From Methylococcaceae bacterium NSM2-1 (GTDB lineage Bacteria > Pseudomonadota > Gammaproteobacteria > Methylococcales > Methylomonadaceae), in assembly GCA_002256705.1 (NCBI GenBank), contig NQJI01000119.1, positions 1 through 5,209 on the forward strand: 5,209 bases of DNA. The letters are read 5' to 3'. The position numbers and the translations under genes were made by a program. The notes below the pieces were generated by a model that was given only the letters and a program-made list of their open reading frames with translations, did not search any database and was not told the origin of the DNA. Positions within the stretch are counted from its first letter, which is position 1. Each line of letters opens with the position of its first letter. Positions 1-5,209 of this stretch are shown in pieces.

Positions 1-1226
1 CAGTTGAGCACGCGAAAGCAGCCAATGTGCCGATTATCGTGGCGATAAACAAAATCGATAAGCCCGATGCCAATCCTGAAAAAGTGATGCAAGAGCTATC
101 GGTCATTGGCGTTCTGGCGGAAGAATGGGGCGGCGATGTGCAGTTCCTCAAGATTTCGGCTAAAACAGGTGAAGGCATTGATGAATTAATCGAGTCATTA
201 ATTGTACAAACTGAAATTCTGGAATTAAAAGCCCCTGTCGAGGGTCCTGCATCGGGTATCGTGATTGAATCGAGACTGGATAAAGGTCGTGGTGCTGTCG
301 CAACGGTACTGATTCAAAAAGGCACGCTGGAAAGCGGCCAAATGGTATTGTGTGGTCAGGAATATGGCCGTGTCCGTGCTATGTTTAACGAGAACGGAAA
401 AACCATTAAAGAGGCAGGCCCTTGTGCGCCGGTTGAAATCCTGGGGCTTTCGGGGACACCCAATGCGGGTGATGAATTCCTGGTGGTACAAAACGAACGT
501 ATTGCCAAAGACTTGGCCAAACACCGTGAAGACCGCAAGAAATTTACCAAACATGCCGCACAGCAGGCCTCCAAACTGGATGAAGTATTTTCCAGAATGG
601 CGACAGGTGAACTTGCCAGCGTGAATCTGGTTATCAAAACTGATGTGCAAGGCAGTCTGGAAGCGTTACGCGGTTCCCTGATTGCATTATCCAATGAAGA
701 AGTAGAAGTTAAGGTTGTTTTTGGCGGCGTTGGCGGTATTAATGAAGGCGACGCTAACCTTGCCCTGGCTTCGGGTGCAATTCTGATGGGCTTTAATGTT
801 CGGGCAGATGCGACAGCCAGAAAGCTGATTGAGGAAAAAGGCATCGATCTGCATTATTACAGTGTCATCTATGACGCGATCGATGAAGTCAAGAAAGCTA
901 TCAGCGGCATGCTGGCACCTGTCATTAAAGAGCAGATTGTTGGTCTTGCCGAAGTGCGCGATGTATTCCGTTCGCCAAAATACGGGGCGATTGCCGGCTG
1001 TATGGTCATTGATGGCTATGTGAAACGAAACCTGCCTATACGGGTACTGCGTGAAAACGTGGTCATTTTTGAAGGACAACTGGAATCTTTACGTCGCTTT
1101 AAAGAAGATGCCGCCGAAGTTAAAATGGGCATGGAATGTGGTATCGGGGTAAAAAATTACAACGATGTTAAGCCCGGCGACCAGATCGAAGTGTTTGAAC
1201 GTATAGAAATCAAGCGGGAGCTGTAA
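1..1226 (+). CDS. infB: Translation initiation factor IF2, 3' part (5' end outside window)
   Basis: IF2 is the GTPase that brings fMet-tRNA to the 30S subunit and promotes 50S joining in the cytoplasm. The reading frame is open from position 3 with no start of its own, so the gene begins upstream; 407 residues are visible, against roughly 890 for the E. coli protein. The G4 guanine-specificity motif NKID lies at 48-59 and the G5 motif SAK at 156-164, so the window opens late in the G domain. Domain II follows ([20 protein letters not shown], then [11 protein letters not shown]), then the C1 region (ADVQGS-like [35 protein letters not shown]) and the C2 fMet-tRNA-binding domain ([16 protein letters not shown]). 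The frame ends in TAA, 4 nt before rbfA. The P-loop (G1) and N-terminal domains are off the window. A GTG at 27 is an internal valine codon, not the start. Identity is very secure from near-continuous similarity to E. coli IF2. Confidence 0.98.
   Translation, partial: VEHAKAANVPIIVAINKIDKPDANPEKVMQELSVIGVLAEEWGGDVQFLKISAKTGEGIDELIESLIVQTEILELKAPVEGPASGIVIESRLDKGRGAVATVLIQKGTLESGQMVLCGQEYGRVRAMFNENGKTIKEAGPCAPVEILGLSGTPNAGDEFLVVQNERIAKDLAKHREDRKKFTKHAAQQASKLDEVFSRMATGELASVNLVIKTDVQGSLEALRGSLIALSNEEVEVKVVFGGVGGINEGDANLALASGAILMGFNVRADATARKLIEEKGIDLHYYSVIYDAIDEVKKAISGMLAPVIKEQIVGLAEVRDVFRSPKYGAIAGCMVIDGYVKRNLPIRVLRENVVIFEGQLESLRRFKEDAAEVKMGMECGIGVKNYNDVKPGDQIEVFERIEIKREL
1216..1220 (+). promoter_or_regulatory. 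Shine-Dalgarno for rbfA inside the infB 3' end
   Basis: GGGAG lies 10 nt before the rbfA ATG, within the last codons of infB. With only 4 nt between the infB stop and the rbfA start, a terminating ribosome would cover this site, so translation of the two genes is probably coupled. The coupling is inference. Confidence 0.6.
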
Positions 1227-1230
1227 CCTT

Positions 1231-1629
1231 ATGGCAAAAGAATTTGGTCGTAATGCCCGTGTTTCATCGCAGATGCAGAAAGAACTTTCTTTGATCTTGC
1301 AGCGGGATATTGATGATTCCAGGTTGGGTTTTATTACTATCACTGAAGTTGAAGTGACTAAAGACCTTGCTGTTGCAAAAGTGTATGTCACAGTATTGAA
1401 TGTTGATGAGCAGGGCAAACGCGCCAATGTTAAATTGTTAAATGAGTTGGCTCCGGCGATTCGGCATGAATTGGCAAAAAGGATGCGTCTGCGGCATATC
1501 TCTGAATTGCGTTTTTATTACGATGATTCATTTGATACCGGTATGCGTGTTGCAGAGCTCCTGAGTGATTTGAACAAGCCCTCCGACTCCGCTCAGGACA
1601 AGCAGGATCTGGATAAATCCGACACATGA
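1231..1629 (+). CDS. rbfA: Ribosome-binding factor A (30S maturation)
   Basis: RbfA binds the 30S subunit during late assembly, near the 16S rRNA 5' region, and supports pre-16S processing and growth in the cold. The 132-residue product matches the usual length (133 in E. coli). It opens with the family signature MAKEFGR and keeps the type II KH-fold core: QKELSLILQRDI (about 16-27), LGFITITEVEVTKDLAVAKVYV (about 32-53, holding the conserved DLAxAKVYV strand), LRHISELRFYYDDSFDTGMR (about 87-106). The region after residue 112 is polar and probably disordered, as in other RbfA proteins. Residues 117-124 (PSDSAQDK) are encoded by a short interspersed repeat described separately, so the tail is partly repeat-derived. 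ATG at 1231 is supported by the signature N-terminus and the upstream SD. The gene overlaps truB by 4 nt. Confidence 0.97.
   Translation: MAKEFGRNARVSSQMQKELSLILQRDIDDSRLGFITITEVEVTKDLAVAKVYVTVLNVDEQGKRANVKLLNELAPAIRHELAKRMRLRHISELRFYYDDSFDTGMRVAELLSDLNKPSDSAQDKQDLDKSDT
1579..1603 (+). repeat. Short interspersed repeat inside the rbfA tail
   Basis: The 25 bases run CCCTCCGACTCCGCTCAG followed by GACAAGC. From memory, this differs at one base (TTCGACTCC to TCCGACTCC) from a repeat seen many times between genes in diverse bacteria, whose reverse strand translates to the tell-tale peptide CPERSRR. That peptide does appear on the minus strand here. On the + strand the repeat reads in frame with rbfA and gives residues 117-124. 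The family identity comes from recall, not from a search. Confidence 0.6.
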
Positions 1630-2570
1630 GCAAACGCAAGTCCGGGCGCAATGTTCACGGCATATTGCTGCTGGACAAGCGTTTGGGGGTATCCTCAAAC
1701 AGAGCTTTGCAGGAAGTAAGGCATTTGTTTAATGCCAATAAAGCGGGTCATACCGGCAGTCTGGATCCTTTGGCAACCGGTTTGTTGCCGCTTTGTTTTG
1801 GCGAGGCAACTAAAGTGTCCGCGTTAATGCTGGATGATAACAAGCGTTATCAGGTACTTGTTCAGCTGGGTGTTATGACCGATACCGGTGATGCAGAGGG
1901 CATTGTAATCGAAACCAAGCCGGTGCCTGCTTTGTCGGTTGAAGAAGTACAAGCCTGTCTGCAAAAGTTTACCGGTGAAATCGATCAGATTCCTCCCATG
2001 TATTCTGCGTTAAAGCATAACGGTAAAAAGCTCTATGAATTGGCACGCGAAGGAATAACAATCGAGCGCAAAGCTAGACGAATCAGGATATTCGAGCTGA
2101 AGCTGCTGACGGGTTCCCAAGCTGGAGCTTGGGAACCAGACTCGCTAACATTGGAGGTCTTCTGTTCAAAAGGCACTTATATCCGGTCACTGGCTGAAGA
2201 TATTGGCCATACTCTGGGCTGCGGCGGAACAGTGAAGGCATTGCGTCGACTGGAAGCGGGTCTGTTTAGTATTGAACAGGCCAGGACCATTGAACAGTTG
2301 ACGGCTATGAGTGAACAGGACCTGTTTCAATGTCTGATCGCTGTTGATAAACCTTTGGAAGCACTGCCTTCTGTCCAGTTGTCTGATGAACAAGCCATTT
2401 CTATAAAATACGGGCAATCGATCAATCTCCCCGGAACCCCTGATTCCAGCTTGGAAACGTGGCAAGGTACGGTAAGAATGTATCATAATGCTATTTTTTT
2501 AGGCTTGGGAGAAATGCTATTGGATGGTAAAATAGCACCGAAAAAGTTGTTCAATATGAGCAATGATTAA
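1626..2570 (+). CDS. truB: tRNA pseudouridine(55) synthase TruB
   Basis: TruB isomerises U55 in the T-loop of elongator tRNAs to pseudouridine. The product has 314 residues, the same as E. coli TruB. The catalytic aspartate is D47 in GHTGSLDPLATG. Other family marks are LLLDK near the N-terminus, Y75 in DNKRYQV (E. coli Y76), QIPPMYSALKHNGKKLYELAR (about 121-141, conserved), and SKGTYIR at 181-187, whose R187 corresponds to E. coli R181. Alignment by eye shows that residue numbers agree with E. coli near 130-150 but are shifted by 6 at SKGTYIR, so about six residues are gained between 158 and 178, exactly where a palindromic repeat encodes GSQAGAWEP. The C-terminal PUA-like region (about 248-310) follows, with GLGEM matching GMGEI. 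The start overlaps the rbfA stop as ATGA. No close SD is visible (AGGA is 18 nt and GGA 12 nt upstream), which suggests translation by coupling to rbfA. Confidence 0.97.
   Translation: MSKRKSGRNVHGILLLDKRLGVSSNRALQEVRHLFNANKAGHTGSLDPLATGLLPLCFGEATKVSALMLDDNKRYQVLVQLGVMTDTGDAEGIVIETKPVPALSVEEVQACLQKFTGEIDQIPPMYSALKHNGKKLYELAREGITIERKARRIRIFELKLLTGSQAGAWEPDSLTLEVFCSKGTYIRSLAEDIGHTLGCGGTVKALRRLEAGLFSIEQARTIEQLTAMSEQDLFQCLIAVDKPLEALPSVQLSDEQAISIKYGQSINLPGTPDSSLETWQGTVRMYHNAIFLGLGEMLLDGKIAPKKLFNMSND
2112..2137 (+). repeat. 26-bp perfect palindromic repeat within truB
   Basis: The left arm GGTTCCCAAGCT (2112-2123) and the right arm AGCTTGGGAACC (2126-2137) are exact reverse complements around GG. 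It starts at a codon boundary and encodes residues 163-171 (GSQAGAWEP, the last codon ending at 2138). The protein is about six residues longer than E. coli TruB at this point. From memory, the core TTCCCAAGCT...AGCTTGGGAA is a frequent interspersed repeat in several bacterial groups; that part needs a genome search. In mRNA it would fold into an 11-bp stem with a 4-nt loop. Confidence 0.8.
2445..2459 (+). repeat. Possible degenerate half-copy of the same palindromic repeat
   Basis: TCCAGCTTGGAAACG matches the minus-strand half of the palindrome at 2112-2137 (TCCAGCTTGGGAACC) at 13 of 15 positions. It encodes S274-T278, in a stretch (DSSLETWQ) where the protein again seems longer than E. coli TruB. 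The match is short and could be chance. Confidence 0.3.
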
Positions 2571-2592
2571 AGACCCGATTTATCGCGTCTTT
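2569..2592 (+). terminator. Weak hairpin after truB, possible partial terminator or processing site
   Basis: AAAGAC (2569-2574) pairs with GTCTTT (2587-2592); after a C-C mismatch, CGA pairs with TCG around a TTTA loop. The stem overlaps the truB stop codon. It is AT-rich and is followed by ATAACAAAT, not by a U-run, so efficient termination is unlikely. A role in partial attenuation or mRNA processing between truB and rpsO is inference. Confidence 0.3.
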
Positions 2593-2640
2593 ATAACAAA
2601 TATTGATTTCTACACCCTAACGTGGAGATCAGTGTACTAA

Positions 2641-2688
2641 AGAGCCGTCATTGGACAGCTTTCAATTTAATTTTAATCTTAGGGATTA
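2641..2688 (+). promoter_or_regulatory. rpsO leader with two hairpins, candidate S15 autoregulatory region
   Basis: Two small stems are visible. One is AGAGC/GTC pairing GAC/GCTTT around ATTG (2641-2662), with one C-A mismatch and one G-U pair. The other is TAATC (2674-2678) pairing GATTA (2684-2688), which leaves TTAGG in the loop, so the rpsO SD (AGGG, 2681-2684, 7 nt before ATG) is partly enclosed. In E. coli S15 represses its own translation by trapping the ribosome on a pseudoknot in the rpsO leader. Equivalent control here is inferred from position; I did not derive a matching pseudoknot. Confidence 0.35.
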
Positions 2689-2691
2689 CAA

Positions 2692-2961
2692 ATGCCATTT
2701 ACTGCAGAACAAAAAAAAGCGGTTGTCGAAGCGTATCGCCAGTCAGAAACCGATACAGGATCACCTGAAGTACAAGTTGCCCTGTTGACAGCGCACATTA
2801 CTCATTTAACACCACACTTTGCCGCTCACAAAAAAGACAACCATTCACGTCGTGGTTTGTTGCGTATGGTTAATCAGCGTCGCAAGCTGCTGGATTATCT
2901 GAAAAATAAAGACAGCAACCGTTATCGTTCATTGATCGAGCGACTGGGTTTACGCAAGTAA
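2692..2961 (+). CDS. rpsO: 30S ribosomal protein S15
   Basis: S15 is a primary binder of the 16S rRNA central domain (helices 20-22), needed to nucleate platform assembly, and it contributes to an intersubunit bridge. At 89 residues it is the standard length. The rRNA-contacting positions are intact: DTGS (21-24), H42, HKKD (46-49), HSRRGLL (51-57), and the C-terminal [13 protein letters not shown], only slightly different from E. coli [13 protein letters not shown]. The protein is almost wholly alpha-helical by family knowledge. ATG at 2692 is set by the conserved N-terminus and AGGG 7 nt upstream. The gene stands 121 nt after truB and 128 nt before pnp, the same order as in E. coli, where rpsO has its own promoter; here I could not find a convincing one. 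A degraded copy of its last codons lies 47 nt downstream. Confidence 0.98.
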   Translation: MPFTAEQKKAVVEAYRQSETDTGSPEVQVALLTAHITHLTPHFAAHKKDNHSRRGLLRMVNQRRKLLDYLKNKDSNRYRSLIERLGLRK

Positions 2962-2988
2962 AAGCGCCTGGCTTAATCGCTGTGAACG

Positions 2989-3011
2989 GATTGAGATTAC
3001 GCGAGTAAAAG
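2989..3011 (+). repeat. Degraded duplicate of the rpsO 3' end
   Basis: The segment matches 2942-2964 (the last codons and stop of rpsO plus AAAG) at 19 of 23 positions, at an offset of 47 nt. The best part is TTACGCGAGTAAAAG against TTACGCAAGTAAAAG. Read alone it would give GLRLRE and a stop, echoing RLGLRK and a stop. It looks like a remnant of a local duplication, perhaps from slippage or recombination. It is not coding. Confidence 0.5.
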
Positions 3012-3032
3012 TCATTAAGAAACAGCAAAACC

Positions 3033-3059
3033 TAGAGACGTTGCATTGCAACGTCTCTA
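3033..3059 (+). repeat. Inverted repeat in the pnp leader
   Basis: TAGAGACGTTGCA (3033-3045) and TGCAACGTCTCTA (3047-3059) are exact reverse complements separated by one T; in RNA this gives about a 12-bp stem with a 3-nt loop. It ends 30 nt before the pnp start and is followed by CAAATAACC, so it is not an intrinsic terminator. From memory, GAGACGTTGCA...TGCAACGTCTC is a widespread interspersed repeat in cyanobacteria and some proteobacteria. In E. coli the pnp leader carries an RNase III-cleaved stem used in PNPase autocontrol; this stem sits in a comparable place, but shared function is inference. Confidence 0.75.
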
Positions 3060-3076
3060 CAAATAACCTCTACGCA

Positions 3077-3081
3077 AAGGA
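3077..3081 (+). promoter_or_regulatory. Shine-Dalgarno deciding the pnp GTG start
   Basis: AAGGA lies 8 nt before GTG at 3090. There is no in-frame ATG that would preserve the conserved N-terminus ([11 protein letters not shown]), so the SD and the homology together fix the GTG as the start. Confidence 0.75.
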
Positions 3082-3089
3082 ACCCTATA

Positions 3090-5162
3090 GTGAATCCTAT
3101 TAGGAAAGAATTTCAGTACGGCGATAAACTCGTTACGCTAGAAACTGGTGAAATAGCGCGTCAAGCAGACGGTGCTGTCATAATCGATGTAGATGGTACA
3201 TCACTGCTAGTCACCGTCGTTGGCAAAAAAGAAGCTAATGGTGGCGATTTTTTTCCATTAACTGTTAATTATCAGGAAAAAGCCTACGCAGCGGGTAAGA
3301 TACCCGGCGGCTTTTTTAAGCGGGAAGGGCGGCCAAGCGAACAAGAGACTTTAACGTCCAGACTGATTGACCGGCCTATTCGTCCGCTCTTTCCTGAGGG
3401 CTATACTAACGAAGTTCAGATTATTGCCACAGTGGTATCCTTGAATCCGGAAGTTGACCCTGAAATTCCAGCCCTTTTAGGTGCGTCTGCTGCATTGGCG
3501 GTTTCAGGATTACCCTTTAACGGGCCAATAGGCGCTGCTTGTGTGGGTTATAAAGATGGCCATTATCTGTTAAATCCATCTCCTGCCGCACTAAAAGAAT
3601 CTCAATTAACACTAGTCGTAGCCGGCACGGCCCATGCCGTATTGATGGTTGAATCTGAAGCAGCCGGACTGTCTGAAGAAGTCATGTTGGGTGCGGTTTT
3701 GTTTGGTCATGAACAAATGCAGATCGCCATTAATGCCATTAATGAATTTGCGCAAGCCGCAGGTACCGGTATCGTTGAATGGGTAGCGCCCGAGGCCAAT
3801 GCTGAGTTGGTCGGATTAGTCACAGAAGCCGTTGAGGCCGAGATTAAAGCGGCCTACACCATTGCGGAAAAATTGGTTCGCCAAGATCACCTGAAAGGCA
3901 TTCGTAACGCCATTGTAGAAAAATTATCGGCAAGTTACGCCGAAAATGATATACGCGGCATTATCGAACACCTGGAATACCGTATTGTTCGCAACGCCAT
4001 TCTCAACGAAGGCAAGCGTATCGATGGCCGGGCTTTGGACAAGATCAGACCGATTTCCATTAGAACGGGTGTTTTACCCAGAACTCACGGCTCTGCCCTG
4101 TTTACGCGGGGTGAAACCCAGGCATTGGTGGTAGCAACACTGGGTACCCAACGTGATGCACAAATCATTGATGCCCTGGCGGGTGAATACAAAGAACCGT
4201 TCATGCTGCATTATAATTTCCCTCCGTACAGTGTCGGTGAAACGGGTTTTGTCGGTTCGCCGAAACGTCGTGAAATCGGACATGGCCGTTTGGCAAAACG
4301 TGGCGTAACAGCCGTGTTGCCTAACATGGATGAATTCCCCTACACCATTCGCGTGGTTTCTGAAATCACTGAATCCAATGGTTCAAGCTCGATGGCTTCG
4401 GTCTGCGGAAGCAGTCTGGCATTAATGGATGCGGGTGTGCCGATTACATCACCGGTTGCTGGTATCGCAATGGGCCTGATTAAAGAAGGCGATAACTTCG
4501 TGGTTTTGTCTGATATTATGGGCGATGAAGATCACTTGGGCGACATGGACTTCAAGGTCGCAGGTTCAGTAGACGGGATTACCGCGCTGCAAATGGACAT
4601 CAAGATAGAGGGCATTACCTCAGAAATCATGAAGACCGCACTGGAACAGGCAAAACAGGGTCGTTTGCATATTCTGGGTGAAATGAACAAGGCGTTATCG
4701 AGTACGCGCGACGAAATGTCTGATTTTGCGCCGCGCATCATTACTTTCAAAATTGATCCCAGCAAAATTCGTGAAGTTATCGGCAAAGGCGGCGCAACCA
4801 TACGCAGCATTACTGAAATAACCGGAGCCAGTGTTGATTTGACCGACGACGGCATCGTAAAAGTAGCTTCTGTCGATAAAGCCGCGGGTGAAGAAGCGCG
4901 CCGCCTTATCGAGGAAATTACCGCTGAAGTTGAAGTGGGCAAGGTTTACGAAGGTAAAGTCGCCAGATTGATGGATTTCGGCGCTTTCGTCACGATTCTT
5001 CCCGGGAAGGACGGCCTGGTTCATATCTCGCAAATTTCAGATGAGCACGTTGATAAAGTCAGCGACAGGTTAAATGAAGGCGATGTAGTCAGGGTAAAAG
5101 TACTTGAAATTGACCGTCAAGGCAGAGTCAGATTAAGTATCAAAGAAGTAGATAAAGCATAA
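3090..5162 (+). CDS. pnp: Polyribonucleotide nucleotidyltransferase (PNPase)
   Basis: PNPase degrades RNA 3' to 5' using phosphate, releasing nucleoside diphosphates, and can add tails in reverse. It is a ring-shaped trimer and a degradosome partner in E. coli. The 690 residues show the full domain order: first RNase PH-like domain (about 1-225, with the pore loop [10 protein letters not shown] at 75-84), a helical linker (about 235-305), the catalytic second RNase PH domain (about 309-545), KH (about 551-613, GKGG at 565-568) and S1 (about 616-687, [13 protein letters not shown]). Catalytic positions are intact: R393-R394 and S433-S434 for phosphate, and D481, D487 and K489 in [12 protein letters not shown], matching E. 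coli D486, D492 and K494. It starts with GTG, set by AAGGA 8 nt upstream. It is 21 residues shorter than E. coli (711), ending just after the S1 domain without the Ala/Glu/Pro-rich tail. It is the last gene before the operon terminator. Confidence 0.98.
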   Translation: MNPIRKEFQYGDKLVTLETGEIARQADGAVIIDVDGTSLLVTVVGKKEANGGDFFPLTVNYQEKAYAAGKIPGGFFKREGRPSEQETLTSRLIDRPIRPLFPEGYTNEVQIIATVVSLNPEVDPEIPALLGASAALAVSGLPFNGPIGAACVGYKDGHYLLNPSPAALKESQLTLVVAGTAHAVLMVESEAAGLSEEVMLGAVLFGHEQMQIAINAINEFAQAAGTGIVEWVAPEANAELVGLVTEAVEAEIKAAYTIAEKLVRQDHLKGIRNAIVEKLSASYAENDIRGIIEHLEYRIVRNAILNEGKRIDGRALDKIRPISIRTGVLPRTHGSALFTRGETQALVVATLGTQRDAQIIDALAGEYKEPFMLHYNFPPYSVGETGFVGSPKRREIGHGRLAKRGVTAVLPNMDEFPYTIRVVSEITESNGSSSMASVCGSSLALMDAGVPITSPVAGIAMGLIKEGDNFVVLSDIMGDEDHLGDMDFKVAGSVDGITALQMDIKIEGITSEIMKTALEQAKQGRLHILGEMNKALSSTRDEMSDFAPRIITFKIDPSKIREVIGKGGATIRSITEITGASVDLTDDGIVKVASVDKAAGEEARRLIEEITAEVEVGKVYEGKVARLMDFGAFVTILPGKDGLVHISQISDEHVDKVSDRLNEGDVVRVKVLEIDRQGRVRLSIKEVDKA

Positions 5163-5183
5163 TATTTATTCTGCTATTGAATG

Positions 5184-5209
5184 AAAAAGGGCCGTAAAGG
5201 CCCTTTTTT
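5184..5209 (+). terminator. Intrinsic terminator of the operon, after pnp
   Basis: GGGCC (5189-5193) pairs with GGCCC (5199-5203) around GTAAA, and five upstream A residues can extend the stem into the following run of six T, which reaches the window edge. It begins 21 nt after the pnp stop. This is a classic Rho-independent terminator; the A-run also makes it potentially bidirectional. Confidence 0.93.

Noticed and set aside
27..29. GTG as start of a short IF2-like gene
   Set aside because: The frame is open to the window's left edge and the preceding residues VEHAKAAN fit IF2, so this is an internal codon of a truncated-by-window gene.
225..1079. Overlapping minus-strand open frames opposite infB
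   Set aside because: They are antisense to a strongly conserved gene and their translations show no recognisable domain; they are shadows of infB codon use.
1430..1651. Minus-strand open frame of 73 codons containing CPERSRR
   Set aside because: It lies antisense across the end of rbfA and the start of truB, has no family resemblance, and its recognisable peptide is just the reverse reading of the short repeat at 1579-1603.
2592..2677. Promoter-like words before rpsO (TATAAC at 2592, TTGATT at 2603, TGGACA at 2652, TTTAAT at 2672)
   Set aside because: No pair has an acceptable spacing. TGGACA and TTTAAT are only 14 nt apart and would start transcription at the SD. A promoter for rpsO may exist, but the sequence alone does not fix it.
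2991..3019. Possible pnp promoter: TTGAGA followed by ATTAAG at about 17 nt
   Set aside because: The -35-like hexamer is good, but the -10-like hexamer is poor and it overlaps the decayed rpsO duplicate. Not enough to call.
3033..3068. Terminator between rpsO and pnp
   Set aside because: The stem is strong but no U-run follows it, so it is better read as a repeat or processing hairpin.
4532..5033. Minus-strand open frames opposite the pnp KH/S1 region
   Set aside because: Antisense to conserved catalytic and RNA-binding domains, with low-complexity or unrecognisable translations.

Overview
This window is the downstream half of the conserved bacterial transcription/translation operon nusA-infB-rbfA-truB-rpsO-pnp, all on the + strand. 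It holds the 3' part of infB (translation initiation factor IF2), complete rbfA, truB, rpsO and pnp, and an intrinsic terminator that closes the operon at the window's end. Gene order, protein lengths and close resemblance to the Escherichia coli proteins point to a gammaproteobacterium. The short interspersed repeats remind me of methanotroph (Methylococcales) and cyanobacterial genomes, but that narrower assignment is a low-confidence guess from memory.

Layout: infB ends at 1226, and rbfA starts 4 nt later with its Shine-Dalgarno (SD) inside infB. rbfA and truB overlap by ATGA (1626-1629). A 121-nt gap before rpsO holds a weak hairpin after truB and a leader with two further small hairpins, one placing the rpsO SD in its loop; this is a plausible site for S15 autoregulation. 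The 128-nt gap between rpsO and pnp holds a degraded copy of the rpsO 3' end, a 13-bp perfect inverted repeat, and a clear SD before a GTG start for pnp. A strong GC stem plus U-run follows pnp. No promoter could be called with confidence, so most transcription probably enters from upstream of the window.

The genes share the theme of ribosome function and RNA fate. IF2 places initiator tRNA, RbfA matures the 30S subunit, TruB makes pseudouridine 55 in tRNA, S15 binds 16S rRNA early in 30S assembly, and PNPase degrades RNA.

The core genes are ordinary. What is unusual is the short repeat load. Three different short repeats sit within about 1.5 kb: one inside the RbfA C-terminal tail, one inserted in frame in TruB as a 26-bp perfect palindrome, and one in the pnp leader. 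A possible degenerate second copy of the palindrome lies near the TruB C-terminus. I see no undescribed multi-gene system here; the repeat colonisation of essential genes is the observation most worth following.
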